Origin: Hordeum vulgare subsp. vulgare
Taxonomy: Eukaryota; Streptophyta; Magnoliopsida; Poales; Poaceae
Length of the DNA stretch: 64,000 bases
Direction of reading: 5' to 3'
NCBI RefSeq assembly: GCF_904849725.1
Contig: NC_058523.1
Span: 168,188,689-168,252,688 of the forward strand
In this document: in pieces, positions 44,980-57,420 of the stretch
Position numbering within the stretch: position 1 is the stretch's first letter
Layout: each line of letters opens with the position of its first letter
Made by a program: the position numbers and the translations under genes
Notes under the pieces: model-generated
Told to the model about the DNA's origin: nothing
Seen by the model: the letters and a program-made list of their open reading frames with translations, nothing else
Databases searched by the model: none

Positions 44980-47727
44980 AGTTATCTTATTTTCTTGTTC
45001 TACTTTCTGTTTGTATGAGTTGACATGATTATTGCTACTGTAATTATTGTGTTTTTATGTTTAAATTAGTTTTTGTACCAATTAAATCCTTTGGGATGAT
45101 TTGAATGATAGTGGATTTGATCCTGTGCAAAAACATAAACTTTAAGTCTACTGCAGAATTTCTTTGATTTTACTAGAATGTCTTTTTGATCTTAATGGTT
45201 TACATAGTATTTATATAAAAATTCCTTAGGACTTCCTAATTTGTCAGAATTTTTAGAGATTAGTAAGTACGGTGTCTTTGCTCATCATTACAGACTATTC
45301 TGTTTTAGACAGATTCTGTTTTTGCTTGCATAGTTTGCTTGTTTGATTGATGCTATGGATTGTATCGGGGGTATAATCCGTGGACAAGTTAGAATACAGT
45401 ACCTTATTCAATAATAAAATATGAATCGATTTATAACAACAACTAAATTTTATGATTTTCCTATTGTACTAACGGATCTTGCAAAGTTTCTATTGAGTTT
45501 TGGGTGCTGTAGTTTTCAAGTTTTGGGTGTTATCACGATGGGTGAAGGAATAAGGAGCGGCAAAGAGCCTAAGATTGGGATGCCCAAGGAACCCCAAGTA
45601 AATTCTAGGAATACTCAAGTGCCTAATCCTGGGTATGCCTCGGAAGGTATCCCTCTTTTGTCTTAATCCATCGGCATGTCACTTGGAGCTACATTTTTAT
45701 TCATCACATGATATGAGTTTTTCTTGGAGTGTCGAGTATGATAGTTTGCTTTTATTTTAGTTTACCACAATCATTGTTTTCTGTACAAGCCTACTTTAGA
45801 TATACACATGTTCACCATGATTTGAGAGAATACTCTATGTGGTTCACTTATATCTATTAGAGCGCGGTGGCGTGTACTCCCTTTGTCCCAAATTAAGTGA
45901 GCCAACTTTGTACTAACTTTAGTATAAAGTTAGTACAAAGTTGAATCACTTACTTTGGGACGGAGGGAGTAGATTTTATACAAACAATTGCACTCTCATT
46001 CTTCACTTAAATTTGTCTGAGAGTTTTATAAATAGTGACGATAATTTTTGCGGGTTTAAGACTAGTCAAAAATAATACGTATTCATGGAGTGCATAATCA
46101 AAACATTCATGTAACACATAAAAGATAAACCTTCTTGATATTAATGTGGTAATATGAAAGGGTGTGAATGCATGGTTGTTGGCTAGTAGAAATGTCGATA
46201 GTTAACGGGTGTTAATTTGTTGTTCATCTAAGTATTGGTTATGGCTTAGTGATGATGTGTAAGCATTCTTATTCCATGTTGAAATCCTATTGTTGTTTAG
46301 GTCGGAGCGCGTGATGGTTGACTCTTACCAACCTCCCCCCTAGGGGCATGCAAGTAGTACTTTGCTTTGAGAGAGCTAATAAAGCTTTGCAATAAGTATG
46401 TGAGTTCTTTATGACTAATGTGAATTCATGTATGTACGCACTCTCACCTCCTCATATTTTCTAGCCTCTTCGGTACCGTGCATTCCCATTCTCACCTCGA
46501 GGATGGGTACAAACTTTGTAGGTGCATCCAAACTCCGCAACATGATACGCTTGATTGCACATAAGCCACCTTATGTCTTCCTCAAAACAGCCACCATACC
46601 TACCTATCACGGCATTTCCATAGTCATTCCGAGATATATTGCCATGAACTTCCACTGTTACATCTCTTGACTTGTTCACTCATTGTAATATAGCTGACGT
46701 AGTATTTGTGGCAAAGCCATCGTTCATTATTCTTTACATGTTATGCTAGATCATTGCACATCTTGATACACTGCGAGAGGCATTCATATAGAGTCATAAT
46801 TTTTAGTAGTTTTTCATGTCGAGTTATAAGTAGATAGCAGTGTGATATTTTTCATTATTAGAGCATTGTCTCGGTGAGGAAAGGATGATAGAGACAATGA
46901 TTCCCCACAAGTCAGCATGGAACTCTGGACGAAAAGTAAAAAAAAAAGGGAAAAATAATAATAATAAATAAATAAATAAGAGAAAAGCAAGAAGGGACAG
47001 TGCTACTACCTCTTTTTCCACACTCGTGCTTCAAAGTAGCACCATGTTTTTCATATACAGAGTATCATGTTTTGCCATTTTCATATGCTAGTGGGAATTT
47101 TTCATTATAGAACTTGGCTTGTATATTTTGATAACGGGCTTCCTCAAATGCTCGAGGTCTTCATAAGCAAGCAAGTTGGATGCACACCTACTTAGCTCCA
47201 ATTGAGCTTTCATACACTTATAGCTCTAGTGCATCCGTTGCATGGCAATCCCTACTCATCGCATTGATATCGATTGATGGGCATCTCCATAGCCCGTTGA
47301 TCCGCCTAGTTGATGTGAGAAATCCTTCTCTACTTTAACCCTTTGAAACCTACCACCTATATCCATGGTTCTGGCTCATGTATTGAGTTAGGTAAAAAAG
47401 TTGAAGCGTGTTAAAAAGTGCGTCCAATTCCCTAGCTTAACACCGTGGTGCCTTATGTCTGTATTTATGTGGTGAAGGCAGAGTCATGCCATGCTAATGT
47501 GATAAATTGAATGGGGGGTAAACATTCTTTTAGGATCGTACATTTTGAAAGTTGATGATTGTGTTACTTATGCCTATGGATATTACTATGTTAATGTCTA
47601 TTAATTCATCTTTTCTCAATGATCTTATCTCAAAACTATTACATGTTGGGTAGCATTTCACATCCAATAAATTGTTTTTCTTTCATTTACCTACTCGAGG
47701 ATGAGCAGGAATTAAGCTTAGGGATTC
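44980..47727 (+). other. Athila E 3' untranslated region and polypurine tract
   Basis: About 2.7 kb, no protein domain. It contains GATTGTATCGGGGGTATAAT (45358), a GGGATGCCCAAGGAACCCC phrase near 45579, the Stowaway at 45877, blocks shared with Athila D, and the tract AATTAAGCTTAGGGATTC before the LTR. Small open frames (45421-45666, 46428-46670) are not supported as genes. Confidence 0.55.
45877..45969. mobile_element. Stowaway MITE, 93 bp, near-perfect hairpin
   Basis: CTCCCTTTGTCCCAAATTAA to TTTGGGACGGAGGGAG with complementary halves around ACTTTAGTATAAAGT, and TA TSDs at 45875-45876 and 45970-45971. Confidence 0.92.
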
Positions 47728-48299
47728 TGATACATCTCCAATGTATCTATATTTTTTATTGTTCCATGCTATTATATTATCATTCAAGGATAATTTTTAG
47801 GCATTTACTTGTTGATTTATATTATTCTTGAGCACTGACCTATTAACACAGTGCCAAGTGTCACTTGTTGTTTTCTGCATGCTTTTGCCTTTTCGGGAAT
47901 ACTGTATCAAACGAAGTCCTAATACCCTCAAACATTTTCATGATTTTTCTAGATAAAATAAGGACCTAAAAGCTTCAGAGGGAGGCCAGAGGGCACATTG
48001 GGTGTCCCCAAGGTAACAGACCTAGGGGGAGGCAGCGCCCTCATGGCTTGGGGCTACCTCACACCTCTTCGACACTCGTTCTGTTGCTTATAAATTCTCA
48101 TATATCCAAAAAAACTAGAAAGCCTCCCGAAACACTTTTTCCACCGACGCGGGTCTCTGTTCCGCCATGTGTCCATATGGAACCCTTTTCCTATGTCGTG
48201 TCTGAGGGGGAATCGATCATGGAAGGGCTCTACATCAACCTTGCTACTCCCATGGTAATATGTGAGTAGTTCATCATATACCTACGGGTCTGTAGTTAG
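47728..48299 (+). repeat. 3' LTR of Athila E, first part
   Basis: Begins TGATACATCTCCAATGTATC and stops within GGGTCTGTAGTTAG at 48299, where Angela 2 starts. GTTAG (48295-48299) should reappear beyond the window as the TSD. Confidence 0.75.
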
Positions 48300-50029
48300 T
48301 GTTGGGGAACGTCGCATGGGAAACAAAAAATTTCCTACGGTCACCAAGATCAATTTATGGAGATCAATAGCTATGAGAGGGGGAGTGCATCTACATACAC
48401 TTGTAGATCACTAAGCAAAAGCGTATATAACGCGGTTAATGTAGTCGTACTCTTCACGATCCAATCCTATCCAACGCTGGACGGACGGTGCCTCCGCGTT
48501 TAGCACACATGCGGCTCGATGATGTCTCCTCCTTCTTGATCTAGCAAGAGAGGAAGGAGAAGTAGATGGGATCTCAACTAACACGACGGGCTGTCGTAGT
48601 GCCGGCACGACTTCGCCAAGCGCCTCCGGAATGACATACGAGGAAGAAACGGGAGACACGGGAGGAGGGCCGCGGCCGTGGGAGAGTCTGCTACCCCCTT
48701 GCGCCTCCCCGCATTTATATAGGCGTGCGAGGGGATGATGGCTTTCCCTCCAAGCCCCTAGGGTCGTTGGTCAAGGGGGAGATGAAGGAAATCCCTCCTT
48801 TCCATCCCCGCCGATCACCATCCCCCTTTTTAGGGATCTCGGTCTTATCCTTTCGGGATATGATCCTATTCCTTTTAAGGGGGGATATTGATGTGCCTAG
48901 ACCAGGGGTGTGGGGATTTTCCCCACAACCCACGTCCATGTGGGTCCCATGTAGGTGGGCCCCACTCCGAAACCTTCTAGAACCTTCCCGGTACAATATC
49001 AAAAATTCCTCAACATTTTCTGGAACCCTGAATATGACTTCCCATATATAAATCTTTACCTTGGGACCATTTCGGAGCTCCTCGTGATGGCTGGGATCTC
49101 ATCCGGGACTCCGAACAATATTCGGTCACCAATGTACATATCCGAGTACTACTCTAGCGTCATCGAACGTTAAGCGTGCGGACCCTACGGGTTCGAGAAT
49201 CATGTAGAAATGACTCAGGCACCTCTCTCGTCAATAAATATAGTGGGGTCTGGATGCCTATATTGGTTCCTACATATTCCGTGAAGATATTTATCAGTCG
49301 AACTCAATGTCAATGATTTAGGGAATCCCGTATGCGGTTCCCTTTGTCCGGTAGTATGTTACTTGCCCGAAATTCGATTGTTTGTATCTGCGTACCTGGT
49401 TCAGTCTCGTTACCGGCAAGTCCCTTTACTCGTTCCGTAATACAATATTCCGTGACTAACTACTTAGTCACATTGTTTGCAAGCTTCTTGTGATGTTGTA
49501 TTACCGAGAGGACCCAGAGATACCTCTTAGTCAAACAAAGTGACAAATATCTCTCTCGATCCATGCCAACCCAACAAACACCCTCGGAGATACGTGTAGA
49601 GTACCTTTAGGATCATCCAGTTATGTTGTGACGTTTGATACACACAAGGTATTCCTCCGGTGTCACTGAGGTGCATGATCTCATGGTCATAGGAATAGAT
49701 ACATTGACATGTAGAAAGCAATAGCAGTAAACTGGATATGATCAAACGCTATGCTTAAGGTTTGGGACTTGTCCATCACATCTTTCTCCTAATGATGTGA
49801 TCCCGTTATCAAATGACAACTCATGACTATGGCTAGGAAACCTTAGCCATCTTCGATCAACGAGCTAGTCAAGTAGAGGTTTACTAGGGACACTTTGTTG
49901 TCTATGTATCCACACATGTATTTGATTTCCCAATCAATACAATTATAGCATGGATAATAAACGATTATCATGAACAAGGAAATATGATAATAAATACTTT
50001 ATTATTGCCTCTAGGTCCCATTTTCAACA
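48300..50029 (-). repeat. 3' LTR of Angela 2
   Basis: 1730 bases. The plus strand begins TGTTGGGGAACGTCGCATGG and ends CCCATTTTCAACA, followed by the polypurine tract as GTCTCCCACTTGCACTAG. Related to the Angela 1 LTR in opposite orientation; internal phrases such as CTCGTTACCGGCAAGTC match across the two. Confidence 0.85.
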
Positions 50030-50206
50030 GTCTCCCACTTGCACTAGATTCAATAATCTATTTCACATGACAATGTGATTAACACCCAATGATTTCAAAA
50101 TTTTGATCATGTTTTGCTTGTGAGAGAGGTCTTAGTCAACGGGTCTCCAACATTCACATACGTGTGTACTTCGCAAATCTCTATGTCATACTGTATATGA
50201 TGCTAT
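50030..50206 (-). pseudogene. Angela 2 pol 3' end and polypurine tract
   Basis: Minus strand ends AGTGCAAGTGGGAGAC against the LTR. Upstream, TAATCACATTGTCATGTGAAA and the block with GACCTCTCTCACAAGCAAAA correspond to the stretch at 15590-15691 of Angela 1. It is separated from the rest of pol by Athila B. Confidence 0.7.
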
Positions 50207-50211
50207 CACGT

Positions 50212-51735
50212 TTGCTACCTCTTGAGCTTGCGTTGGTTTTCCCTTGAAGAGGAAAGGGTGATGCAGCAAAGTAGATAAGTATTTCCCTCAGTTTGTTGAG
50301 AACCAAGGTATCAATCCAGTAGGAGGAACAAGCAAGGCCCCAATAGTAGTACCTACACAAATAATCAAACTCTTGCACCCAACGCTATAAAGAGGTTGGC
50401 AATCCCTTCAGAGTTATTTGTAAGGATGAGACCTGATAGAGATAGGTATAAAATATTGCGGAAAGAAAAGTAAATAAATTGCAGCAAAGTATTTTTGGTA
50501 TTTTTGGTTTATAGATCTAAAAATATAATATGGAAAATAGACCCGGGGGCCATAGGTTTCACTAGAAGCTTGTCTCATAAAGGAAAATAATATGGTGGGT
50601 GAGCAAATTACTGTCGAGCAATTGATAGAAAAGCAAATAATATAAAGATATATAAGGTAATGATTATGCATATAGGCATCATCCCTATCAAGCTGACCGA
50701 AATGATTTTGCATCTACTACTATTACTCCACACATCGACCGACTCCTGCCTGCATCTAGAGTATTAAGTTCATGAAAAACAGAGTAATGCATTAAGTAAG
50801 ATGACATGATGTAGAGGGATAAACTCAAGCAATATGATGAAAATCCCATATTTTTAACCTTGATGGCAACAATACAATACGTGCCTCGCTACCCCTACTG
50901 TCACTGGGTGAGGACACCCCAAAATTGAACACAAAACTAAGCACTTCTCCCGTTGCAAGAATTACCAATCTAGTTGGCCAAACCAAACCAATAATTCGAA
51001 GAGACTTGCAAAGATATGAAATCATGGATATAAGAATTAAGAAGAGACTCAAATAATATTCATAGATAATCTGAACATAAACTCACAATTCATTGGATCT
51101 CGACAAACACACCGCAAAAGAGTATTACATCGGATAGATCTCCATGAATATCATGAAGAACATGGTATTGAAGATCAAAGAGTGAGAAGAAGCCATCTAA
51201 CTACTAGCTATGGACCCGTAGATCTGTGGTGAACTACTCACACAACATCGGAGGGGCAATGGAGTTGATGTAGATGCCCTCCATGCTCAATTCCCTCTCA
51301 GGCATATTACCGGAAAAGGCTCCCAGATTGGATCTCTCACGAACACAGGCTCTCGGCGGCGTAAAAGTATATTCATTGCTCTTTTTGGTGATAGGGGAAT
51401 ATTTGGGAATTTATAGGCCAAGAATTAGGGTTAGGAGACCTGCAGGCTTGTGGCCTCCCGGCAAGTGCCTTGCCCCCTACTCGAAGTCTCCTGGGTGTCT
51501 TCTGGTCCAAGAAAAATCTTTCCGGAGAATTTGTTCCATTTGGACTCGGTTTAATATTCCTTATCTGTAATATTCAAAAATGTGGAAAAAAACATAAACC
51601 GGCACTAGGCTCTAGATTAATAGGTTAGTCCTATAAATAATATAAAACAACATATAAATGCATATAAAACATCCAAAAGAGATAATATAATTGTATGGAA
51701 TAATCAAAATTTATAGATACGTTGGAGACGTATCA
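50212..51735 (-). repeat. 3' LTR of Athila B
   Basis: Plus strand begins TGCTACCTCTTGAGCTTGCG and ends GTTGGAGACGTATCA; 1524 bases; same family as the LTRs of Athila A, D, E and F. Confidence 0.85.
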
Positions 51736-54364
51736 GCATCCCCAAGCTTAATTCCTGCTCGTCCTCGAGTAGGTAAATGACAAAAACAAAAAAATTGACG
51801 TGGAATGCTACCTAACATATTTATCCATGTAATATTCTCTAATGTGGAATGAATATTCACATCCGTAAGACTCAAAACAAAAGTCTAATATTGACACAAA
51901 AACAATAATACTTCAAGCATACTAATAAGGTAATTGCTTCCTTTCAAAATAACATGGTCTTAGAAAGTTATCCCTACAAAATCGTATGGTCTGGCTACGC
52001 TCCATCTTCACCACACAAAGTATCTAAATCTTGGACAACCCCGATGAAAATCAATCAATTGTTTCACACCTTTTATGTTCTCAGACCTTTTCCACTCTCA
52101 CGCAATACAAGAGTGTGAGCCATGTATATAGCACTATAGGTAGAATAGAGTGTGGTGGAGGTTGCAAAAAGAAAGGAAGAAGATAGTCTCACATCAACTA
52201 GGCATATCAACGTGCTATGGAGATGCCCATCAATAGATATTAATGTGAGTGAGTAGGGATTGTCATGCAACAAGTGCACTAGAGCTATAAGTGTATGAAA
52301 GTTCAAAAAGAAAACTAAGTGGTTGTGCAAAAGATGTAATACCACTAGTTATATGAAAGTGACAAAATAGGAGACTCTCTATAAAGAACATGGTGCTAGT
52401 TTGAAGCACAAGTGTGGAAAAATGTAGTAGCATTGTCCCTTCTCTCTTTCTCTCATTTTTTCTTTTTTTTTCTTTTTTTTCTCTTTTTTTGAATGGGCTT
52501 CTATGGCCTCTTTTATTTTTTTTTATATGGGCTTCCCTGGCCTCTTTTTTTTGTAAAGTCCGGAGACTCATCCCAACTTGTGAGGGAATGATAGCTTCCA
52601 TCATCCTTTTTCTCACACGGGACAACGCTCTAATAATGCAAATCATCACACTTTTATTTACTTACAACTCAAAAGATTACAACTCGATATCTAGAACAAA
52701 GTATGACTCTATAAGAAATATAGAAGTGATAGTGCGTCTCATAAAAAGGAGGCGGTGGTGTTGCATGGCAATATATCTCGGAATGGCTATGAAAATGCTA
52801 TAATAGGTAGATATGGTGGATGTTTTGAAGAAAATGTATGGTGGCTGTTTTGAGGAAGGTGGGTTTAATGTATTGGCGAAAGTTGTGCGGTACTAGAGAG
52901 GCTAGCAAAGGTGGAAGAGTGAGAGTGCGTATAACCCATGAACTCATCATTAGTCATAAAGAACTCACATATTTATTGCAAAAGCCTATTAGTCATCGAA
53001 GCAAAGTATTAGACGCATGGTCCTATGGGAAGGGTTGGTAGGATTTAACCATCACGCGATCCCGATCTCGACATAAAGGTTGACAATCATTAAACAAATC
53101 ATGGTCCGACTTCATCACATAACGGTTCACCATACGTGCATCCTACGGGAATCACAAGCTTTAACACAAGTATTTATTATAATTCACAATTACATACTAG
53201 CATGACTCTTATATCACCATCTTCATATCTCAAAACTATATGCAAGGAATCAAACTTCTCATCATATTCAATGCACTTAATATGGAAGTTTTTATTATAT
53301 CCCTCTTGGATGCCTATCATATTAGGACTAAATTCATAACCGAAACCATTTACCGCGTTGTTTAAAGAACTCTCAAAATAATATAACTGAGATACAAGAG
53401 TTTAATAATTTATATAAAACACAACACCATCGTGCTCTAAAATATATAAGTGAAGTACTAGAGCAGCACTGCCTAGCTCGAAAGATATAACTGAAGCACA
53501 AAGAGTATTCTAATAAATTCACGATTCAGCGTGTGTCTCTCTCAAAATATGGGTGCAGCAAGGATGATTGTGGCAAACTAAAAACTAAAGATTCATATCA
53601 TACAAGACGCTCCAAGCAAAACACATATCATGTGGTGAATAAAAATATAGCCTCAAGTAACTTTAACGATGGATTGAAGACGAAAGACGGGATGCCTTCC
53701 GGGGCATCCCAAGCTTAGGCTCTTTGGTATCCTTTAATATGGCTTGGGCTACCTTGGGCTTCCCCAAGCTTAGGCTCTTGCCTGTCCTTATTCCGTAGTA
53801 CATCAAATCTTTACCCAAAACTTGAAAACTTCACAACACAAAACTCAACAGAAAACTCATGAGATCCGTTAGTATAAGAAATATAAATCACCACTTAGGT
53901 ACTGTTGTGAACTCATTCTTTATTTATATTTATATAATATTTACTGTATTCTAAATTATCCTTGGTTCATACTCCCCAATAGTACCCATAGATTCATCAA
54001 AATAAGCAAACAACACGAAGAAAACAGAATCTGTCAAAACAGAACAGTCTGTAGCAATCTGTTTACTTCGAATACTTCTCTAACTCCAAAAATTCTGAAA
54101 CATTAGGAAGATCTGAGAAATTTCTAAACCAAACTTGTGTAAAAAATTCAGATCAAAATCACGTTCCTGTGAAGTTATTAAATTCCTGGAATGAGAGCAA
54201 AATTTTCTGTTTTTCAGAAAAATCAACTTGCAAACACCATAGACCATCCCAAAGGTCTTACTTGGCTCAAACACTAATTAAAAACAAGAAAACACAATTA
54301 CTACAGAGGTAATAATGTGTGCAGCACTAAAAACAGAGAGAAAAACAAAAGCAAAACAAATAAA
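51736..54364 (-). other. Athila B 3' untranslated region
   Basis: No gene. The tract AATTAAGCTTGGGGATGC (minus) abuts the LTR. A long T-rich run at 52450-52560 gives meaningless Phe/Leu-rich frames. One unit of the GCATCCC(C)AAGCTTAGGCTCTT block occurs at 53690-53780, and AACAGAACAGTCTGTAG occurs near 54040. Confidence 0.6.
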
Positions 54365-54417
54365 ATTGGGTTGCCTCCCAACAAACGCTATTGTTTAACG
54401 CCCCTAGCTAGGCATAA
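54365..54417 (-). repeat. Conserved post-ORF hairpin block, copy B
   Basis: Minus strand: GCCTAGCTAGGGGCGTTAAA, CAATAGCG, TTTGTTGGGAGGCAACCCAA; stem TTGGG/CCCAA intact. Confidence 0.6.
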
Positions 54418-54468
54418 TGCAATAGATCTAGGTATTGTCATCTTTGGTATGCAATCCATAGGTAGCTC

Positions 54469-55233
54469 TCATAATAGATCATAAGGTAATCTTATTTTGT
54501 TTCTAGGAAAGTGCTCCATGACTTTCCTTAATAGAAATTGGAATCTAATATTACCTTCCTTCATATCAATAATTGCACCGATTGTTCTAAGGAAAGGTCT
54601 ACCAAGAATAATAGGACATGTAGGATTGCAATCTATATCAAGAACAATGAAATATACGAGCACATAATTCCTATTTGCAACAATAAGAACATCATTAATT
54701 CTTCCCATGGGTTTCTTAATTGTAGAATTCGCTAGGTGCAAATTTAAAGAGCAATCATCAAATTCACGAAATCCTAGCACATCACATAAAGTTTTTGGAA
54801 TCGTGCAAACGCTAGCACCCAAATCACACAAAGCATGGTACTCATAATCTTTAATTTCAATTTTAGTCGTAGGTTCCCACTCATCATAAAGTGTTCTAGG
54901 TATAGAAATCTCCAACTCAAGTTTTTCTTCAAAATATTTCGTCATGGCATCCACAATGTGTTTAGTAAAAGCTTTATTTTGACTATATGCATGCGGAGAA
55001 TTCAACATGCATTGTAACAAGGAAACACAATAAATCAAAGAGCAGTCATCATAATTAAAGTCCTTGAAATCCGAAAGAGTGGGCTCATTGCTATTTAAAG
55101 TTTTCACCTCTTCCATCCCACTTGTATCAATCTTATCATTAAGATCTAAAAACTTCGAATCATTGGGACGCCTTTTAACTAAAGTTGACTCATATCCAGT
55201 CCCATCTTTTTCAAGATTTATACTAGAAAACAA
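54469..55233 (-). pseudogene. Athila B ORF with retropepsin-like domain
   Basis: A 254-codon open frame. The N-terminal half is a linker (HIVDAMTKYFEEKLELEISI, PRTLYDEWEPTTKIEIKDYE). The C-terminal half is an aspartic protease of the Gypsy/Athila type: HALCDLGASVCTIPKTLCDV holds the catalytic D-L-G-A, then FREFDDCSLNLHLANSTIKK, NRNYVLVYFIVLDIDCNPTC and PIILGRPFLRTIGAIIDMKE, the second conserved block. Such a protease would cleave Gag-Pol in the particle. A related upstream piece with MAQAKSFDPYLKRLEDIEHN (about 55565) ends in a stop at 55440, so the full frame is broken. The polyprotein stops after the protease, with no RT. Confidence 0.7.
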
Positions 55234-55439
55234 AGATTAAATAGGTGTCACACCAATCGCTTTAAGATCTTCATCAATGCTCAAAGACTCTGGATTTGCG
55301 GCCATTTTATTAACCAAGGTGGCTTGTTTGTCATAAATTTGGCCTACTAAATTTTTGACGTGAGTGAACTAAGATTTCAAACCACAAAATTCCTTGCCAT
55401 ATCATCAAGCTCTTTATTCAGGTAATCGAGCATAAATCT

Positions 55440-55565
55440 TTAGTCTTTAAGCTCATTCCTAAAGAAATTATTATGGTCAAATTGGAGTGACATGAACCCC
55501 TTAGCATTATGTTCAATATCTTCCAACCTTTTAAGATACGGATCAAAACTTTTAGCTTGAGCCAT
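55440..55565 (-). pseudogene. N-terminal piece of the Athila B gag-like ORF
   Basis: About 41 codons starting MAQAKSFDPYLKRLEDIEHN and ending FFRNELKD before a stop. It lies about 180 bases after the PBS, where the first codon of an Athila polyprotein is expected. Sequence between it and the protease ORF (55240-55440) contains further in-frame-looking fragments with stops. Confidence 0.45.
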
Positions 55566-55748
55566 CGAAACGAACAAATGAACAAGAAAAACGAAAAAAG
55601 GGAGAATAAAAAGGCAAATATTTTTGGTATTTTCTGAAAATCTTTTTAGTGGTGGGGAGAGGAAAACGAGAGGCAAATGGCAAATAAAGTAAATGCAAGA
55701 GATGAGTTTGTGATGTGTAGTTGGTAGGCGTGATCTTGCTTTGTATCC

Positions 55749-55766
55749 TCCCCGACAACAGCGCGA
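55749..55766 (-). promoter_or_regulatory. Degenerate primer-binding site of Athila B
   Basis: Minus strand TCGCGCTGTTGTCGGGGA, four changes from the Athila A site, 12 bases from the LTR. Confidence 0.65.
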
Positions 55767-55777
55767 GAAATCCTTCT

Positions 55778-56358
55778 TGCTAACTCTTGAGCTTGCATTG
55801 GTTTTCCCTCGAAGAGGAAAGGGTGATGCAGCAAAGTAGATAAGTATTTCCCTCGGTTTTTTAAGAACCAATGTATCAATCCAGTGGGAGTAACAAGCAA
55901 GGCCCCAATTATAGTACCTACACAAATAATCAAACTCTTGCACCCAATGCTATAAAGGGGTTGTCAAACCCTTCAGAGTTACTTGCAAGGATGAGACCTT
56001 GTAGAGATAGATATAAAATGTTGCGGAAACAAAAGTAAATAAATTGCAGCAAAGTATTTCTGGTATTTTTGGTTTATAGATCTGAAAATATAATATGGAA
56101 AATAGACCCGGGGGCCATAGGTTTCACTAGAGGCTTCTCTCATAAAGGAAAATACTGGGGTGGGTGAACAAATTACTGTCGAGCAATTGATAGAAAAGCA
56201 AATAATTATGAAGATATCTAAGGCAATGATTATGCATATAGGCATCACGTCCATATCAAGTAGACCGAAACAATTCTGCATCTACTACTATTACTCCAAA
56301 ACAGATAATATAATAGCATGGAACAATCAAAAATTATAGATACGTTGGAGACGTATAA
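55778..56358 (-). repeat. 5' LTR of Athila B with a large internal deletion
   Basis: Left part (55778-56297) matches the start of the 3' LTR up to TATTACTCCA; then AAACAGATAATATAATAGCA matches its last 65 bases. The missing piece corresponds to about 945 bases of the intact LTR (50731-51675). Confidence 0.8.
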
Positions 56359-56363
56359 ACGTT

Positions 56364-57420
56364 CCACTTGGAGCTATTCCAAATACGGCTCCACTATGCG
56401 AATCCGGTTTGCAACTCAGGGTCGTCTAGATTGTGTGAAAGCTTGCATCCACGTAACCCTTTACGACGAACTCTTTTATAACCTCCATAATCGAGAAACA
56501 TTTCCTTAGCCTTCAAGTTACTAAGGATACCGTTGACTGATGTACTGTGATCCACTGGTGGATCACTCTTGTACCATTTTACAGACTCATGGCAAGGCAC
56601 ACACGAGGTGCGGTACACATTATGGCATACTATAAAGCCTATGGCTAAGGCATAGGGGATGACCTTCATACTTTCTCTTTATTTTGTTTTTCTTTGAATA
56701 ATCCATTTTGAACTCCTTCAAAATCTTGTCAAGGTATGTATTCATTGAAAGTTTTATTAGGCGTCTTGATCTATCTCTATAATTCTAGATGCCCGGTGTT
56801 TAAGTAGATCAGTCCAGGTTTTCCTTTGAAAAACTCCTTTCAAGCAACCCTATATGCTTTTTGGAAATTCTAAATCATTTTGGATCAACAATATGTCAAC
56901 CACATATACTTATCAGAAATTCTATAGTGCTCCCACTCACTTTCTTGTAAATATAAGTTTCTTCATAAACTCTGTATAAACCAAAAGCTTTGATCACTCA
57001 TCAAAACGCTTATTCCAACTCCGAGATGCTTGCACCAGTACATAAACGGATCGCTGGAGCTCGCATGCCTTTTAGCATCCTTAGGATCGACGGAACCTTC
57101 TGGTTGTATCACATACAACCTTTCCTCAAGGAAACGGTTAAGGAAATGATGTTTTGACATCCATTTGCCAGATTTCATAATTGAAAAGTGCAGCAACTGC
57201 TAACATAATTGCAACATACTTTAGCATCCCTACCGGTGAGAAAGTCTCATCGTAGTCAACTCCTTGAACTTGTCAAAAACCACTTTGCGACAAGTCGAGC
57301 TTTCTAAATGGTGACATTTACCATCGTCGGATGTATTCCTTTTAAATACCCATTAGTACTTAATAGCCTTACGACCAGCAAGTAGTTCTTCCAAAGTCCA
57401 CACTTTGTTTTCAAACATGG
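56364..57420 (-). pseudogene. Angela 2 RT and RNase H region, decayed
   Basis: Minus-strand pieces: FLEERLYVIQPEGSVDPKDA (57060-57130) from the RT fingers and palm region, then at 56394-56669 IPYALAIGFIVCH with VYRTSCVP and DHSTSVNGILSNLKAKEMFL from the region before RNase H. The block at 57230-57310 (GAGACTTTCTCACC, GACTTGTCGCAAAGTGG) matches 14560-14625 of Angela 1. Frames change often and stops are common. Confidence 0.65.

Larger units (their letters stand above)
40981..48299 (+). mobile_element. Athila E: Athila-type element, 3' LTR interrupted
   Basis: 5' LTR at 40981-41033 plus 42514-44010 (1550 bases after removing an insertion), degenerate PBS 44022-44039, an unknown ORF 44222-44748, the conserved hairpin block 44930-44979, a 3' region with a Stowaway, polypurine tract AATTAAGCTTAGGGATTC, and a 3' LTR from 47728 cut at 48299 by Angela 2. 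The remaining 3' LTR lies beyond the window. No protease, RT or integrase is seen. Confidence 0.75.
50212..56358 (-). mobile_element. Athila B: protease-only Athila-type element
   Basis: Minus-strand LTR element of 6147 bases with TSD ACGTT at 50207-50211 and 56359-56363. Left (3') LTR is 50212-51735; right (5') LTR is 55778-56358 and lacks about 945 internal bases. Internal parts: polypurine tract, 3' region 51736-54364, hairpin block, ORF with retropepsin 54469-55233, a short N-terminal ORF piece near 55443-55565, and PBS 55749-55766. No RT or integrase. The last LTR base pair is AA where CA is expected. Confidence 0.85.

Noticed and set aside
52414..52803. 129-codon open frame starting in a T-rich run
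   Set aside because: The Phe-rich part comes from homopolymer sequence in the Athila B 3' region; the same block in other copies is not open.
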